From positions 1,798,001 to 1,862,000 of the forward strand of contig LATX02000001.1 in the NCBI GenBank assembly GCA_001466705.2: a DNA stretch of 64,000 bases. Direction: 5' to 3'. A program made the translations under genes and the position numbers. Of the stretch, positions 45,930 to 58,200 are shown piece after piece (positions within the stretch are counted from its first letter, which is position 1; every line of letters begins with the position of its first letter). Source of the stretch: Moniliophthora roreri. Lineage: Eukaryota; Basidiomycota; Agaricomycetes; Agaricales; Marasmiaceae. The notes under the pieces are model-generated. The model searched no databases, had not been told where the DNA came from, and saw only the letters and a list, made by a program, of their open reading frames with translations.

Positions 45930-48497
45930 ATGCCTCACAAAGTACCCCCCAGTTCATCCCTTCAAGACATCTCTGACGAAGATGGGTCTTTTCGAGCACG
46001 CGCTGCTTGTACGGACTCCCATTGGCGCGACAGCGACCCCCCAAGTCACTCTTGGCGACCTTCTCTTCTTGCAGATTCCAGTCCTGAAGAAAAATCGCCC
46101 CCTGTAAAGCTTTCTACCTCACGGCTGCTAATGGCCCATTTTGGGTACTTGTACACGCGTCATTTTCGTATTCCAGGATTCATTGACTACATTTTATTTT
46201 CAGGGCAGCGCTAACCTTGTTCCTCGCCACGACTGACGCAGTATGTCTTTCCCTCGGGCTATGTCGTCGGCTTTCGTTCCTCAGCACCCTCAGACAATTG
46301 TTTCCACCATGCTACCCAGTATCGTAGGGGATTTGCAAGCCAACGCCACGGAGTACACCTGGATCGGCGTTGCATACATGCTGACACAGACCGCATGCCA
46401 GCCGCTCTATGGAAGGGTATCTGATATTATTGGACGCAAAGTATGTACTCGTCTGTCTTTCGTGCACTCGACCGAACCTGAAATTTGGTTTCTAGCAACT
46501 TCTATGTATCAGTATTGCAATTTTTGCTATGGGTTCGCTGTTCTGCGGTGTTTCACAAGTAAGTATGGTCACTTTGCGGTATCCGTCGTGTCACTCATTT
46601 TGAGCATCTCAAAGAACGTGAAAATGTAAGTTGGTCGCTTTTGTACATTCTCCAGAGCTGACATTTCCAAGGTTGATAGCGTCTCGCGCTCTCTCTGGCA
46701 TTGGTGGCGGGGGAATAGTTAGTTGCGTATGGGTAATCACGTCCGAGATTGTTGCGGAAGAGCACAATTCCGCAAAATGGTCGCAAGCCTTGAGTGTAAC
46801 ATGGTGCTGTTCTGCCGTTGCTGGTCCTCTTCTAGGAGGCATTTTCAGTGATGGTGGGTCACTATACTCACAATCATCATCTCTATGCTTGACCGATACA
46901 CAGGTAGCAGGCACCTAATGTCTTTCCCAAGCTGGAGATGGGGATGTACGTGTCGAGTCGTTGCCTTGATCTCTGATTGATTGTGAAAGACACAGTCTAC
47001 CTCAATCTTCCCGTGTGCATCGTTGGTCTTCTAGTCCTCTTGGTGTCCCTACGGAATGTACACCTTCGACCGGTTTCCGAGGCATTGTGGGATTCACTTC
47101 TCCGCAGATTTGATTTCGGGGGGTTGTATGTGGATCTCTTTCTATGTGATGGCCATGAAGATGTGAACTTCCTAGGTTTTTATTCATGGGTGGTACAAGC
47201 TGCATCATCGTGGGTTTCAGTTTTGCTACCGGAGTGGGGTGTAAGTTTAATACTATCACGTCATGTCAGACCGGAAACTCATATCAAAAATCCTTCGTAG
47301 GGAACGCACCGTCGACTATCGTGCTGGTGGTTTTGGGTCTCTTGGTTCTTGGTCTCGGTGGCTACTATGAAGCCTGTACCACCCGAGAAACCCTGTTTCC
47401 ACCGACAATATTCAGAAATTTTGATGCAGGTTAGCTTCGATAAAGTCGTGTCAATGTTGTCTTATGCTAATGGCTTGTACAGTTGGTCTTCTGGTGATAG
47501 TTTTCTTGCATAACTTTGCCTTCAACGCGGGAACTTTCTATCTAGCGCTCTTCTATCAGGTGAATTATTTCCTGGACCATAATTCTCTTCATCGGACTGA
47601 CTTTGTTTTATAGGCGGCAGACGGTCTCCCGCCCCTACAAGCCGGTATTCAAATGTTACCCTACACTTTAGGCTCCTCTCTAGCCTCCATGCCGGCTGCT
47701 TGGTTCATTGGATTCTGGCAGAAACGAAACAGGAATACTTGTGCACAGAGGTGGGTGACCTCGTTCGGCCTGATCATCTGCACCCTTGGATTTGGTACGT
47801 CCTTTATTAATTGAAATTCAATGGTATTGAAACTAGTCAAGGGCTCCTTAATCTTGTGCAAGCGGAATCACCAAACCATGTTAAAGTTATTTTTCCGCTC
47901 GTCGCGGGAACGGGCCTAGGCCTGCTTTTTCATGCCCCGTACCAAATCTTCACAAAGGCGCTGAACCCGTGCGAACTTGCAACTGGAACAAGTGCTTTCT
48001 TCCTTATCCGGTTTACCGGCGCCACAATTGGAATAGTAAGTCACGACTTTATTATGCCTATTAGATGGTGTTCTGAGTGACGTCAAAAGTCTGTTGCAGG
48101 TGCTATCTTTGATGCACGTACAGCGTCTCTGAACTCAGGTGACCTCGAGTCAATTTTTTCTGGTTCGTCCGTAGATATCGGGTCCTTAAAGGCCCTCGGG
48201 GCTGGCCCGGCGAGAGATAGAGCGTTGGATAGTATAACGCTCGCCATCCAGGTCTTTCTGCTTCGTCCAGTCTATGCATCGTTACTGAAGCATCGCGGCA
48301 GATGATATGGATAGTCTGCACATCCTTACTGGGAATTGCTTTCATGGTTGGTCCGGTTCGAATTCTAAGCTGTTGGGAATTTTGATTGGAAGCCCCTTTA
48401 GATATCCCTGTTACTCGGAAAACTCTCGATAGAAGGCAGTGCCACTCACGTTAATCCTGTCCCTGAGAAAACACCGATAGATGCTTCTTCAGTCTAG
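45930..48497 (+). CDS. MFS transporter, DHA2 (drug:H+ antiporter) type
   Basis: Membrane efflux carrier. The start MPHKVPPSSSLQDISDEDGS opens a soluble N-terminal tail. The first membrane span is completed by splicing: LMAHFGAALTLFLATTDA joined to TIVSTMLPSIVGDLQANATE, which matches the DHA2 signature LATLDxTIVxTALPxI. Then come YTWIGVAYMLTQTACQPLYG, GRVSDIIGRK (the MFS loop motif), ASRALSGIGGGGIVSCVWVI, SQALSVTWCCSAVAGPLLGG (motif C-like), and later spans including VFLHNFAFNAGTFYLALFYQ, AGIQMLPYTLGSSLASMPAA and GTGLGLLFHAPYQIFTKALN. It ends SATHVNPVPEKTPIDASSV. About ten exons; some internal borders are approximate. The substrate is unknown. There is no secondary-metabolite cluster beside it. 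Confidence 0.85.
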
Positions 48498-48773
48498 AGG
48501 TTTTTTTTATTCAGCCGTTTGTTCCAGGACGAAACTATGGATGGACCGTTTATTCACAACCTCCGGTAATCTTACACAAAGTAGTATGCACCAATCAATT
48601 TTCTATGTGAGATCTACATGCTTTGAGTGACGTTGGACAGTCCAAAATCGGCACGCGACACTTTTTCGTAAATTTCATATCTCTTCAACAAGTGCACAGC
48701 TTGCCGGGTCATGATCAGGCCAATACCCCGTGCAATTTTTCTTGTCGTCCGACCTTTATCTTATACCATCACC

Positions 48774-50331
48774 ATGTCGCCCGCTCAACCTACCCTTGCA
48801 ATGTCACCCATCATCTCACCCTCTCTCTCCGGTCCTCCACTGGGCTTGGAGAATCGCCCGTTAATCCGACGAGTATCAACAAGCTCTGTCAAGAGTATAG
48901 CCAGTGCAATCGTAGCCAGTGCCTCATCGTCAGTGGTATCCCTGCCTGCTGCAGGTGATGTGGAGGTAGTCAAAGAGGAAGGGTTAAAACATGCTGATAT
49001 CACCTTAGAAGCCAGGTAAGATCCTATTTCTATAATTGTGCCGCTCACTAGGCCTCTACATGGCGAGAACAGATAACACTCGACCCTGGTCTGATTCTGT
49101 CACTATCATTCTTGCTTCGGAGCTGACAAACTTTTTCGCCTTTCAGACAGTACACAAAGGCCCCCTTCCTCCAGAAATTATTAGATTGTATCCGTACCCT
49201 GAAGATCTCGTCATGGCTGAACCAGAACATTGTACCTCAGGACGTGAAAGTCGACAAGGTTTCCGGTTCTCTGACAAACGCCGTCTTCTTCGTGTCCTGC
49301 CCTACAACTCCGGAAGCAAAGACCCTTTTACTGCGCATTTACGGCCCATCCTCCGGTGAAATGATTTCCCGTCCTCGTGAACTGCACACCCTTCATATCC
49401 TTTCTTCCCAATACGGTTTAGGGCCTAGGGTGTATGGTACTTTCGAGAATGGCCGAATCGAGGAGTATTTCGATTCCAAAGCGCTTACAGCTTCGGACAC
49501 GCGAAACCCTCAGATTAGTCGTTGGATCGGTGCACGCATGGCAGAACTTCATTCCGTTGACGTTGAAGTCATAGAAGAAACTTCAGCCGAGACGAGAGGT
49601 GAGGGGAAGGGATGGGAAATCAGTGCCAAGAAGAACGTCAAAGCGTGGCTAGGACCCGCCAAGGAGGTTCTACAGCTTCCTGCCCTATCGCAAGCTGACA
49701 GAGAAGAGCTAGACCTCGACAAATTTAAGCAGGATTGGGACAGGTACATGAAGTGGTTAGCTTCAGTTGATGATGTTACCAATGCAAGTAGACGAGTTTT
49801 CGCTCACAATGACGCACAATACGGCAATCTGCTGAGGTTAACCAAAGTCAAAGATGGGCTAGCTCCTCACCGACAAGTGCGTCATGACACTAATTTGTTA
49901 CGAATGTAGGCTCAACTGACTCGCAGATCATTGTTGTTGACTTTGAATACGCCTCACCAAACCCGGCAACTTTCGACATTGCAAACCACTTCCACGAGTG
50001 GACCGCAAACTATCATTCGTCGACTCCTCACCTTCTCGACCCTTCGCGATACCCCACACCCTCCGAGCGTCGCAACTTTTATGCATCATACTTGGAACAT
50101 GCTCACAAAGGTGCTCCACTTACTGATGCTGAGCTTACCGCTCAGCTTGATAAGCTGGATGAACAAATTCGTTATTGGAGCCCATCGTCGCACGCCATGT
50201 GGGCCGTTTGGGGCATCGTGCAGGCGCGTGACGATCTCCAGAATGACGTGAAAGAGCCAGAGTTTGACTATATCGGCTACGCCAAGTGTCGAATGGCATC
50301 ATTCCGTCGGGAAATCGCAGCGCTTTTATAA
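48774..50331 (+). CDS. Choline/ethanolamine kinase
   Basis: First enzyme of the Kennedy pathway: ATP-dependent phosphorylation of choline or ethanolamine for phospholipid synthesis. The N-terminal 75 residues are Ser-rich and disordered (MSPAQPTLAMSPIISPSLSG). The kinase-like core follows: NQNIVPQDVKVDKVSGSLTN, AVFFVSCPTTPEAKTLLLRI (nucleotide-binding region), SQYGLGPRVYGTFENGRIEE, WIGARMAELHSVDV, the catalytic Brenner motif RRVFAHNDAQYGNLL, and the metal-binding IIVVDFEYASPNPATFDIAN with HFHEW. The C-terminal helices include SSHAMWAVWGIVQARDD. Four exons; about 460 residues. Choline and ethanolamine kinases cannot be separated by these motifs. Confidence 0.93.
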
Positions 50332-50841
50332 TTTTTCTTTACCTTTGACATGCACTCTGAACGTCTATGTAGCCTAGATAGTAAGTAGTATAGACATACC
50401 ATACCCCGGGATTGTATCTGTGCTCACTATCGTACTTGCTTTCAATGTAATCTGATTTTTCAGAAGCCAAGGATGATATTGTAGATGGAATAAAAACATG
50501 TTGCAGTGACGACTGTTGCGGTGAACGACAATGATGCTGTAGATGGGTGAGATAAAGTAGCCCAATGACTTGACCAATCAAGACGAAAGAGATAATGAAA
50601 TGGTAAGAAACCGAATGAATAACTGCTTTTGGGATCAAAACAAGTCGGGAAAGCAAAGAGACAGGGTGGAACGGTATTATGAAAATTTCCAAAGCTGAGG
50701 AATACTGGCATATTTGAACAGGGGGTTTTAGATGAAAGGCTGTCCGACTGAAGCGGCAAGACGCAGATAAGTATAATGAAAACAGACAATTACGACAAAA
50801 TGAGGTTATCTGTGGGAGTCAAAAAGGTGAAAGTCAGGACA
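50332..50841. other. Convergent intergenic region, choline kinase / CCCH gene
   Basis: Shared 3' flank. AT-rich, with several open frames that start from non-ATG codons and contain hydrophobic low-complexity runs. No gene supported. Confidence 0.4.
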
Positions 50842-53253
50842 TCAAGCCCAAGCCTTTTCATTCAATCTCGATGAGCCCATAGTCAATTCAGTGGCAGTCC
50901 ATGGAGAGTTGAGGGAGGCTTCACCCACAGGGCTGGCTGCGCTAGGGTAAGCAGAATTGAGGTGGGAACCCCGGGCAGAAAAGTTGCCCCAATTACCCGC
51001 ACTTCCCGCTCGTACATGGCCGTTTGCACGCGTCACGCCGCCACTTCCGTCATCCGATCCCACCGAATAGGTCTGCGAATAGTTGTAACCAAAGTCATCG
51101 GAGCCACTTGCTGTGTGACGTGCATTGGCAGGGGGCGTGCCAGATTTGTTCATCCGAGCCTGTGAGGATCATGGAACGTCAAACGAGAGTTGACTAGAGA
51201 AATTTACGAAGCCTTACTTGATTATAACCCACGATCTCCAGCCGAGCATTGTTGTGCCTTCCCAAATCGGGGCCCGCAGTGACTGGTGCAGGAGACTTGG
51301 CAGTAATTTGCTCTGAAGCAGGAAGCAAGACGCCATTGTTGGCGAACGTCGGATAGGCCGACTTGTTCTGCTTGAGATTCGCATCTAAAACGGAGGTGTC
51401 GACTCGTAGAGAACCTGTTGGTGGACGACTGAACGAGAGACCATTGGGCTTGTTATCCACCGGGGTGGAACTCTCTTGAGGTCGTTTTGTGGCGTTGATG
51501 CGTGCCAATAATGAAACACCGTCGTTGGGGTCGCTATTCGTGCTTAAGGAGCGTTCTCGTCCATCTATACGAGTCTGCTGCACCGAGGGCTGAGGCTGGG
51601 TCGTTTCTCCAGTAATAGGAGGTGCGACGGCACCAGGAGCCCCAGCATTGACAGTGGGAAGCTCAGTGTGAATGAAACAACATCTCTTTCCATATGGACA
51701 AGATCCTGATACCCAGAAAGTCTGCCGGTAACAAGTGAACAAAATAATCACCGTGATGAACGAAAATACGTACGCGACAGATTTCGGTCTTGTACTAATA
51801 GGTAAAAATGAAATGTTAGTCGGAAACTCCACACAAGGCTTATGAACGCCCTTACCTTGGGGTGCCTAGCGACTTTACGAAGTTCTTGTTCCCCATGAGC
51901 AAACTGACATTTGGCTCCATATCGGCAACTGCCTTTTTCTTCCCAGCTTCGGCACAGTTCTGTCTTGTAAAGACCAAGCTTGCGATTATTCGCACTTGGA
52001 CCACCACTTCCAGCGGTAGAGCTACCAGGACTTGGGATTCCCGTATCGATCTGCGGTGTAGCGACACCGTAAGGACCCGTATACTGTGCTTGTAATCTGC
52101 TCGCCATCACTTGCGCGACGGCTGGATCCCTGTAGGCATCCTGAGCACCATAAAACTGTCCAGGATACATTGCCATAGCCGGAGGAGAAACGGGCATATT
52201 GGTAGGGTACAAGCCGGGCGAGAAGGCTTGCATGGTACCATTCAAGAGACCCAGCGCGGCCACATCTCGAATCTGCGAAGGATCCGAGGCTGAGTGATGG
52301 TGAGCACCACGGAACATATTATGCTGTTGCTGCACACGAGGTATTGCAGGGTTTTCGGGACCGGCTCCAGGAAGCATCATGTCATACAACTGCTGCGTGT
52401 TGCCTAAAGACAAGGATGTGTGGTGAGGTGGACCATAACCAGTAGCGGCCAGAGTTTGTGGAGGGAAAGCACGAGGAGGCTGTCGATACGGTCCAGCCGG
52501 CCGTCCCGTCATGTACGGAGGACTGGTAGGCACGGGAGGCATGCCGGCTGCTTGCGGAGGAAGAGAGCCGACGAAATTACGTTGATACTCCCCTTCGTCT
52601 CGATTGAATCCAGACCGACCGTCATATTGCGGTTGTCCACGCGCGACGGGAACGTTGCTGGGCGTTAAGGAAGGATATGACAACTGCTCCCCAGCGGCCT
52701 CTCGGTACTGAGTAGAAGGCCAGTGCTGCTGTTGCTGTTGCTGCAGCTGGTTATCACTTTCGGAAGGCCCTTCTCCTGCCTGCTGCAAACGACGAAGCTC
52801 CGCAGTGGAGAGGCCACCACTGAATGAGTGGGGGCGCTCTTTCAACTCGTTGGCCGCGCCAGTTTTCAAATTAGTAGGCGCCTGTGCGAGCAGCTTGCCG
52901 CTGGCGCCAGACATGTGAGATCCTTGCGACGATACAGTCGTGTCTGTAGAAGAGCCGCGTGAGTGAGAAATGACTATGTGATGATCGCTGGCATGGGGTG
53001 ACGAGTCGGCGCTCGGAATAGAGTTGGTCTCCAATGGACTCGCATCCGCGAGAGAAAGAGTAGATGTCAGGTCAGACTTGGGTGGGGTCCGAATTGGGGC
53101 ATCATCTGCTTGTTCCTTTGCGGTATCGCCAATGTTCAGCCGAACAATTTCGTCCGCTAGGTCCCAGCCAGCGGCAGCGGTATCTGCATCGACGACCTGA
53201 TTGTTGTTTTTGAGGAGCCACCTCCTCGGATTGCTATCTGGACGTGCTGCCAT
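50842..53253 (-). CDS. Tandem CCCH zinc-finger protein (TTP/Zfs1 type)
   Basis: RNA-binding regulator that, in the TTP/Zfs1/Cth2 family, binds AU-rich elements and promotes mRNA decay. The N-terminal 430 residues are disordered, with a Gln run (about residues 170-177) and many Pro/Gly. Two fingers follow: [30 protein letters not shown]; and [27 protein letters not shown], both C-x8-C-x5-C-x3-H with the YKTE(L/I)CR lead that defines the family. The lead of finger two, YKTEICR, is a separate 21-nt exon (51774-51794). The C-terminal 190 residues are disordered ([34 protein letters not shown]) and end [15 protein letters not shown]. Five exons, about 780 residues. It resembles fungal Cth2/Zfs1-like proteins but is longer. 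Confidence 0.9.
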
Positions 53254-54048
53254 GTTTCCAGAAAAGATTTTTGGAATTGTGGGGTAAGGTGATCGACGAA
53301 CTTGTGAGGTTGGTGAGTCGATGGTTTGGGGAACTTGCCAATTCTGTGAAACGTTTGATTAGTGAAAAAAGAGTGTGAAAAGTCGATAGCGCGCACGTAC
53401 TTCTGATTTGTCAGAGTCGTACGGAGAAGACCAAAGGCTGAGATCTTCGTCTGGTCTATTAGTGAGGAAGGGCGGAAGTAGTTCGTTTGTCAGGATTGAA
53501 GCGTTATTCCTTGTCGTGTTCTTTGTCGTGAAGGCTTCGTGCATCTAAAACCTGGTGGAGATAAAAAACGGATTTAAAAGTTTGAGATACGGAAAAGAAA
53601 AGCAGAGGGTAATCCGCACCTATAATTACTAAGTAACTGAGCGCCCTTTGATATTGACGACGGCACAGTCAGACCAGGCGGATGGTCGATGATTTGCAGA
53701 TGTGACCACGTCAAAAAATGCGCAGAGATATGGTTTGCTCGGTAAGCGAAATAGGTATAAAAATGACGGAGAGCGTGAGGGAAGTCGTAGCAAAGGAAAG
53801 GAAATTAATGGGTTATTTGAATCGTTGTGGGGTTGAAGATGTCGAAGAGGTTGAATTTGGGTGGAAGAAGATGAGGAGAAGAAGGAAGAAACCTCGAGGC
53901 CTTGCCTATGTAGCCCTCGCGTCTGCCACGCCGATGATGTAAACCTGGATGATCTGGGGGGAGCAAAGAATGGACAATATATAGAGATAAATCAATGTCG
54001 TGGATGATGGTGGTGGTGAGGAGGAGGCCGTCGTCTGTAGACGCCTTT

Positions 54049-54063
54049 GAGAGAGAGAGAGAG
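54049..54063. repeat. GA microsatellite
   Basis: Seven and a half GA units in the upstream region of the CCCH gene. Confidence 0.8.
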
Positions 54064-54598
54064 GTAGCTAACTTTGTAATGAATCCTTTTTATTCCTTCC
54101 AATGGCTGTGTGGTTCCATCACCAAATGGGGCTATTGTGTCCATCATTCCTCTCCGCTTTCAATCCCTTGCTCGTCCCCATCCTCAGCCCTAGTCCCTTC
54201 TCACTGTACTCCTCCAAGTTTTCCATCTGTCTTCCATCCCTCTTTCCACTCTTGCCCTGAAAACTCAATATCACTTCCGACAAACTTACCCCAACACACG
54301 TGTAAGTCACGTAAATAGTGAGGCTGCGCAACCATGACTGATCTCTTTACTCAATCCCCAATGATCAGGATAATCACTAGCATCGATATCCCTTTGCATT
54401 GAGATGCGACTGGCCACCTTCAAGTCCATTCACATCGATCCAGGTGTTTTCGCTTTCAACCTTTTCACGCTACTTGAGCCATACGGCAACAATTCTTCTC
54501 TTCTTCTTTCCACCGGGTAGGCCCCCGAGATACCAAAAAAAATTCTAGACGCGCTTACGCGTTTCAGCTACCTAACCTATATATGCGGCAACAAATTG

Positions 54599-54617
54599 AA
54601 AAAAAAAAAAAAAAAAA
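54599..54617. repeat. Poly-A run (19 A)
   Basis: Homopolymer in gene-free sequence. No target-site duplication or retroposon body was seen next to it. Confidence 0.8.
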
Positions 54618-55200
54618 GCTCCGTGAATTTGCCTTGAAAATTCCCTTCACCGGCCAATGGCAAGCCTTGTCAAGGGCAAAGCAAATTCAAGTTATATATA
54701 TATCCAGTCCCAAAAGTGCCCTTTTGCTTCTTGATTCAGCATCCCCTCTATACCTCCTGAATCTAGAGTAGTTTATGTTAATATGCCGGAAGCAGAGGGG
54801 CTATTACTTTTTTCTGGCGTTCTAAAGCCTAAAGCACGGACGATACTAGCCGATGAACAGCGCAATATCCTTTTTCAGTCAGGAGCTCTAATAAGACTAC
54901 CCATACCCTTCTCTACGTTCTCGAAAACTCGAAAGCGCTCTCATCCCGTCTCCGCACCAAAAGACGTACCATCAGCATTCAGGCCCAAGGAGGAACGCAT
55001 GTAAAACACGTACCCTGCCATCTTGAGAAGGGCGACATCTGCATCGATAAATATCATTATATGGAGCATTTCCCCGAGTCCGCAACTCGTGTGTCCAACG
55101 TGTTGGACCATGTCAAGCGGACTCTCCATCGGAACATGACATACACACACAAGTTAATCAATTACCGTATTTACTAGGTGTACAAAACAGAACTACCCTA

Positions 55201-58200
55201 TTACGCGTCTAAAATGAACTTTTATATTAACGACTCTTCTGGAACTCGGAACTCTTTGAAACTTACAATAAGACGTGCCCACCAGCATCGTCGACAAATT
55301 CTGTAGCTGTTCTTCATCAAACGCTTGTTGGTCCTTGTGCCATGTGTCCTAAATGTGATCGAGACAAGTCAGAAACCTATAGGAAGTGGGGTGACAGTTC
55401 AAAGCACGTACTTGATGGGTCTGCGTAATTCCCCGAATGATCAATCAGTAAAAGAGACGAATAACAAAAAGGCTGCCTCGTTTTTTTTTTCGGAAAATGT
55501 ACCACAGACCTTTTTAAACTCAGAGGCGCACTTTCTGATGGTAGTCGAGATGGGTGGTGGATCCGTAGCATGGGGTGCTAAGACTGGAATATGCACGAAT
55601 AACACAGCGCGACGCGGAGTGCCACTCTGTCAATCTCTAAAACTCTAGGTTTGACGCCCATGAGACACACCTTCGGTAAGCGGCGGCATCCATGGTTCCA
55701 CTGAGTACGGGAAAGCCTCTATTAAAGCGCAAAGTCCCAAAATTGCGGAGTGAAGCGACCGTTGAGCTTGGGCGTATGTCGGATCCCTTCGTCCCGGGAG
55801 GTTGGTCTTCTTGATTACACGCACGAATCGATTCTGAGGTGATAGAAGCACATCAGGATGAGCCCACCATATCATAAATCAACATAGGATATTACCTTCA
55901 AAGGTACAATGCTCTGCCGCTGCGAACATCTCACCACTCCGGATAACACCTTGGAAGCCATCTCTCGAACCTCGACGTTTTCGTCTCCAAGACATTCGAG
56001 AAGGACATCCATGGCTTTGGACACACCCTCCGGCGGAATATACAACAGATTTCGGTAAAAGAAGACGATCATGGCCGGCAATGTGTGGTGGCGTATACGC
56101 CATGACTAGCATATCACTCATTGATGAGAGTGTAAAGAAAAACATTTGGAAAGAAACCCACCGAAGATGACTTGATTGCAGATGCAAAGTTGTCCAGAAT
56201 CACTGGAATGTATTCCGCCAACGGCGTGACAGCAGACAGGACGTACTGGGCGGCTGTGCTATAGTTCTGCAGCTCAGGATTGTCGCTGAGCTCGGACATT
56301 TGAATCATCTCGGGCCTAAGAAGAAAGTAATCAGTTTTCCAATGTGGATGAGGTGAATAAGAAGACCTTACATTAAAGAAACGGCGTATGGGAAAACAAG
56401 GGTCGCTTGAGCGCCATGGGAAGAAACCCATATCCATTGAAGTACTGCTCGGCGGTCAGAAGCCGAATAAATGACGAGCTCGGCGTCCTTACATGTTAAC
56501 CCGACTTTATCATACTCGGACTGACTGACTCTCGGCGGAGGCAAGCGTTCTTGCTTGGACTTTGCCAGTCGTTCGGTGAATTCAGACATTCGCTTCTGAT
56601 ACCGGACCTCGCTACAGAAACGAGCTCAGCCTTGGCAGTAATATACTGATCAGGCAGGAATGCAAACCGTATGCGTAAAGGGTCGGCCTCTGTGTGACAT
56701 GCACGGACAAATGCCTCGGCTGACGGATGGAGGGGTCTCCACTGATTTCTCATGATTGTGTACAACAATTGGGCGATGTGGGATCGAATCTGAGCCGGAA
56801 TTAGCCTGTCACGAGGCGAAAAGGGAAGCGAGCGGTACCTCAGCGTACGTCGTGTTTGCATTATCGAAAAGAATGTTGACGTATTTGTCGGAAACCGAAT
56901 TGAATAGAACCCCAAGGTTTTCAACGAGCGTTAAGAAAACGGTGAGGGTCTTGTTCACTGGAAGGAATTTAGCGTTGACTCATGGATAAAAGAAAGATAC
57001 TTACTTGCGAATGCCGAGTCTGCATTGAAGTCCAGAGGAAGAGCGAGTATCCAATCAACAAGTGGTTGATTTCGACGGGGATCACGCTCTTCCAAAATAT
57101 ACTTTTCACCTAGTCAGGTAGATTCAAAAACATCTGCGAAACATTGCTTACGCCAAATACAGTCTCCCAGAACAGCAGTGTATCTGGTTTGATATTGGCG
57201 AGGACCGCGTCCAGTCGACTGGTGGTCCACTCCCATAGCTTTTGAGACGCTGATTTTGGCCAGTGCTTGGAACCTGTCACTGGGTCAGTTTACAAAACAC
57301 CACAGGCGCAAGCCATCATACCGCGAAGGATGCCTGTCAAGAACTCTCCACCTGATTACTCTGGCGTTAGTAGAACTAGAGCAGTCGACTACGAAAAGAA
57401 CTAACCCGCTCGCTGCTTGTATTTGTCGGAGTCGGATATCAAGGGTTCGATGACCTCTAAAAGCGAGTTCAGCCCGTCACCATTCAACATCTTGGCTGTA
57501 ATAGTCTGTCGTGTTAGCACACACTTTAAAGGAATGAGAAGAGAATATGTTTATACCTAAGCTTTTGATGAACAGGACATTATCTGAGCGAAGTTCCATT
57601 GTGGAGTTGGCTTTACTAGATTCTTGACTCCACAACACAGATAGCTGGGTGTAATAGCTCTCGTTCGTGGTCAGCGTTCTTACCCGTTCCAGACTGGCTT
57701 GCGACTGTGTATCCCATTCAAGAGATTTCTCGCCAGTAATGGGGCGGTAAGCTTTCAATTTCGGCTTCCAAACCAAAAATCCAGTTTGTGTCTTGTCAAT
57801 ATAGATGCTACTCGACAGAGTGAGAAACATGAATGTAGGGAACAACAGGGACGTACCGTTCAACGCCATTATGGAGGGCATCATAGCTTTCCAGATACTT
57901 GAGTGCATCCGATATACTGATGTCTTCCTGCAGAGGATTCTTCCATTCCTCCCGCCATAGTTGTTCGGCGTCCGTGGAATAACTTCGATACTTGATAAAT
58001 GCAAAGAGCTTGACTATTGCGCTATTCGAGCATCAGTGATGGGTAGACGGATGAAGCAAAACACTCACCGCTCTGATGTTGCGCGAATAGATGGCTGTGG
58101 GCTAGTAGAGTGTTTGACGAAGAATTCTAAACATTCCGGAGAACAAGCGAGGTCACGCCGCGACATGCCATGTAAAAAGCGAGCAGACATGTGGATGTAT

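Larger units (their letters stand above)
53254..55200. other. Long gene-free stretch between the CCCH gene and BLM10 copy 2
   Basis: Nearly 2 kb. Left part (53254-54000): 5' region of the CCCH gene; the plus strand becomes A/G-rich at 53770-53900, pyrimidine-rich on the CCCH strand, as in a long 5' UTR. It contains a GA microsatellite (54049-54063) and a run of 19 A (54599-54617). Right part (54780-55150): two short frames without a recognisable domain. No gene is supported. A long promoter and leader for a post-transcriptional regulator is plausible. Confidence 0.45.

Noticed and set aside
48348..48366. B-box-like ggttcgaattc string suggesting a tRNA
   Set aside because: It lies in an intron of the MFS gene and no cloverleaf or A box is found around it.
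45930..50331. A secondary-metabolite cluster around the MFS transporter
   Set aside because: Neighbours are a mitochondrial chaperone and choline kinase; no backbone synthase, P450 or tailoring enzymes are present.
53718..53942. 74-codon plus-strand ATG frame in the CCCH upstream region
   Set aside because: It is a Lys/Glu/Arg-rich translation of a purine-rich leader, so composition explains it.
54783..55150. Two short frames (plus 54783-55004, minus 54941-55150) near 55 kb
   Set aside because: They overlap on opposite strands, the minus one lacks an ATG start, and neither has a motif or a convincing next exon.
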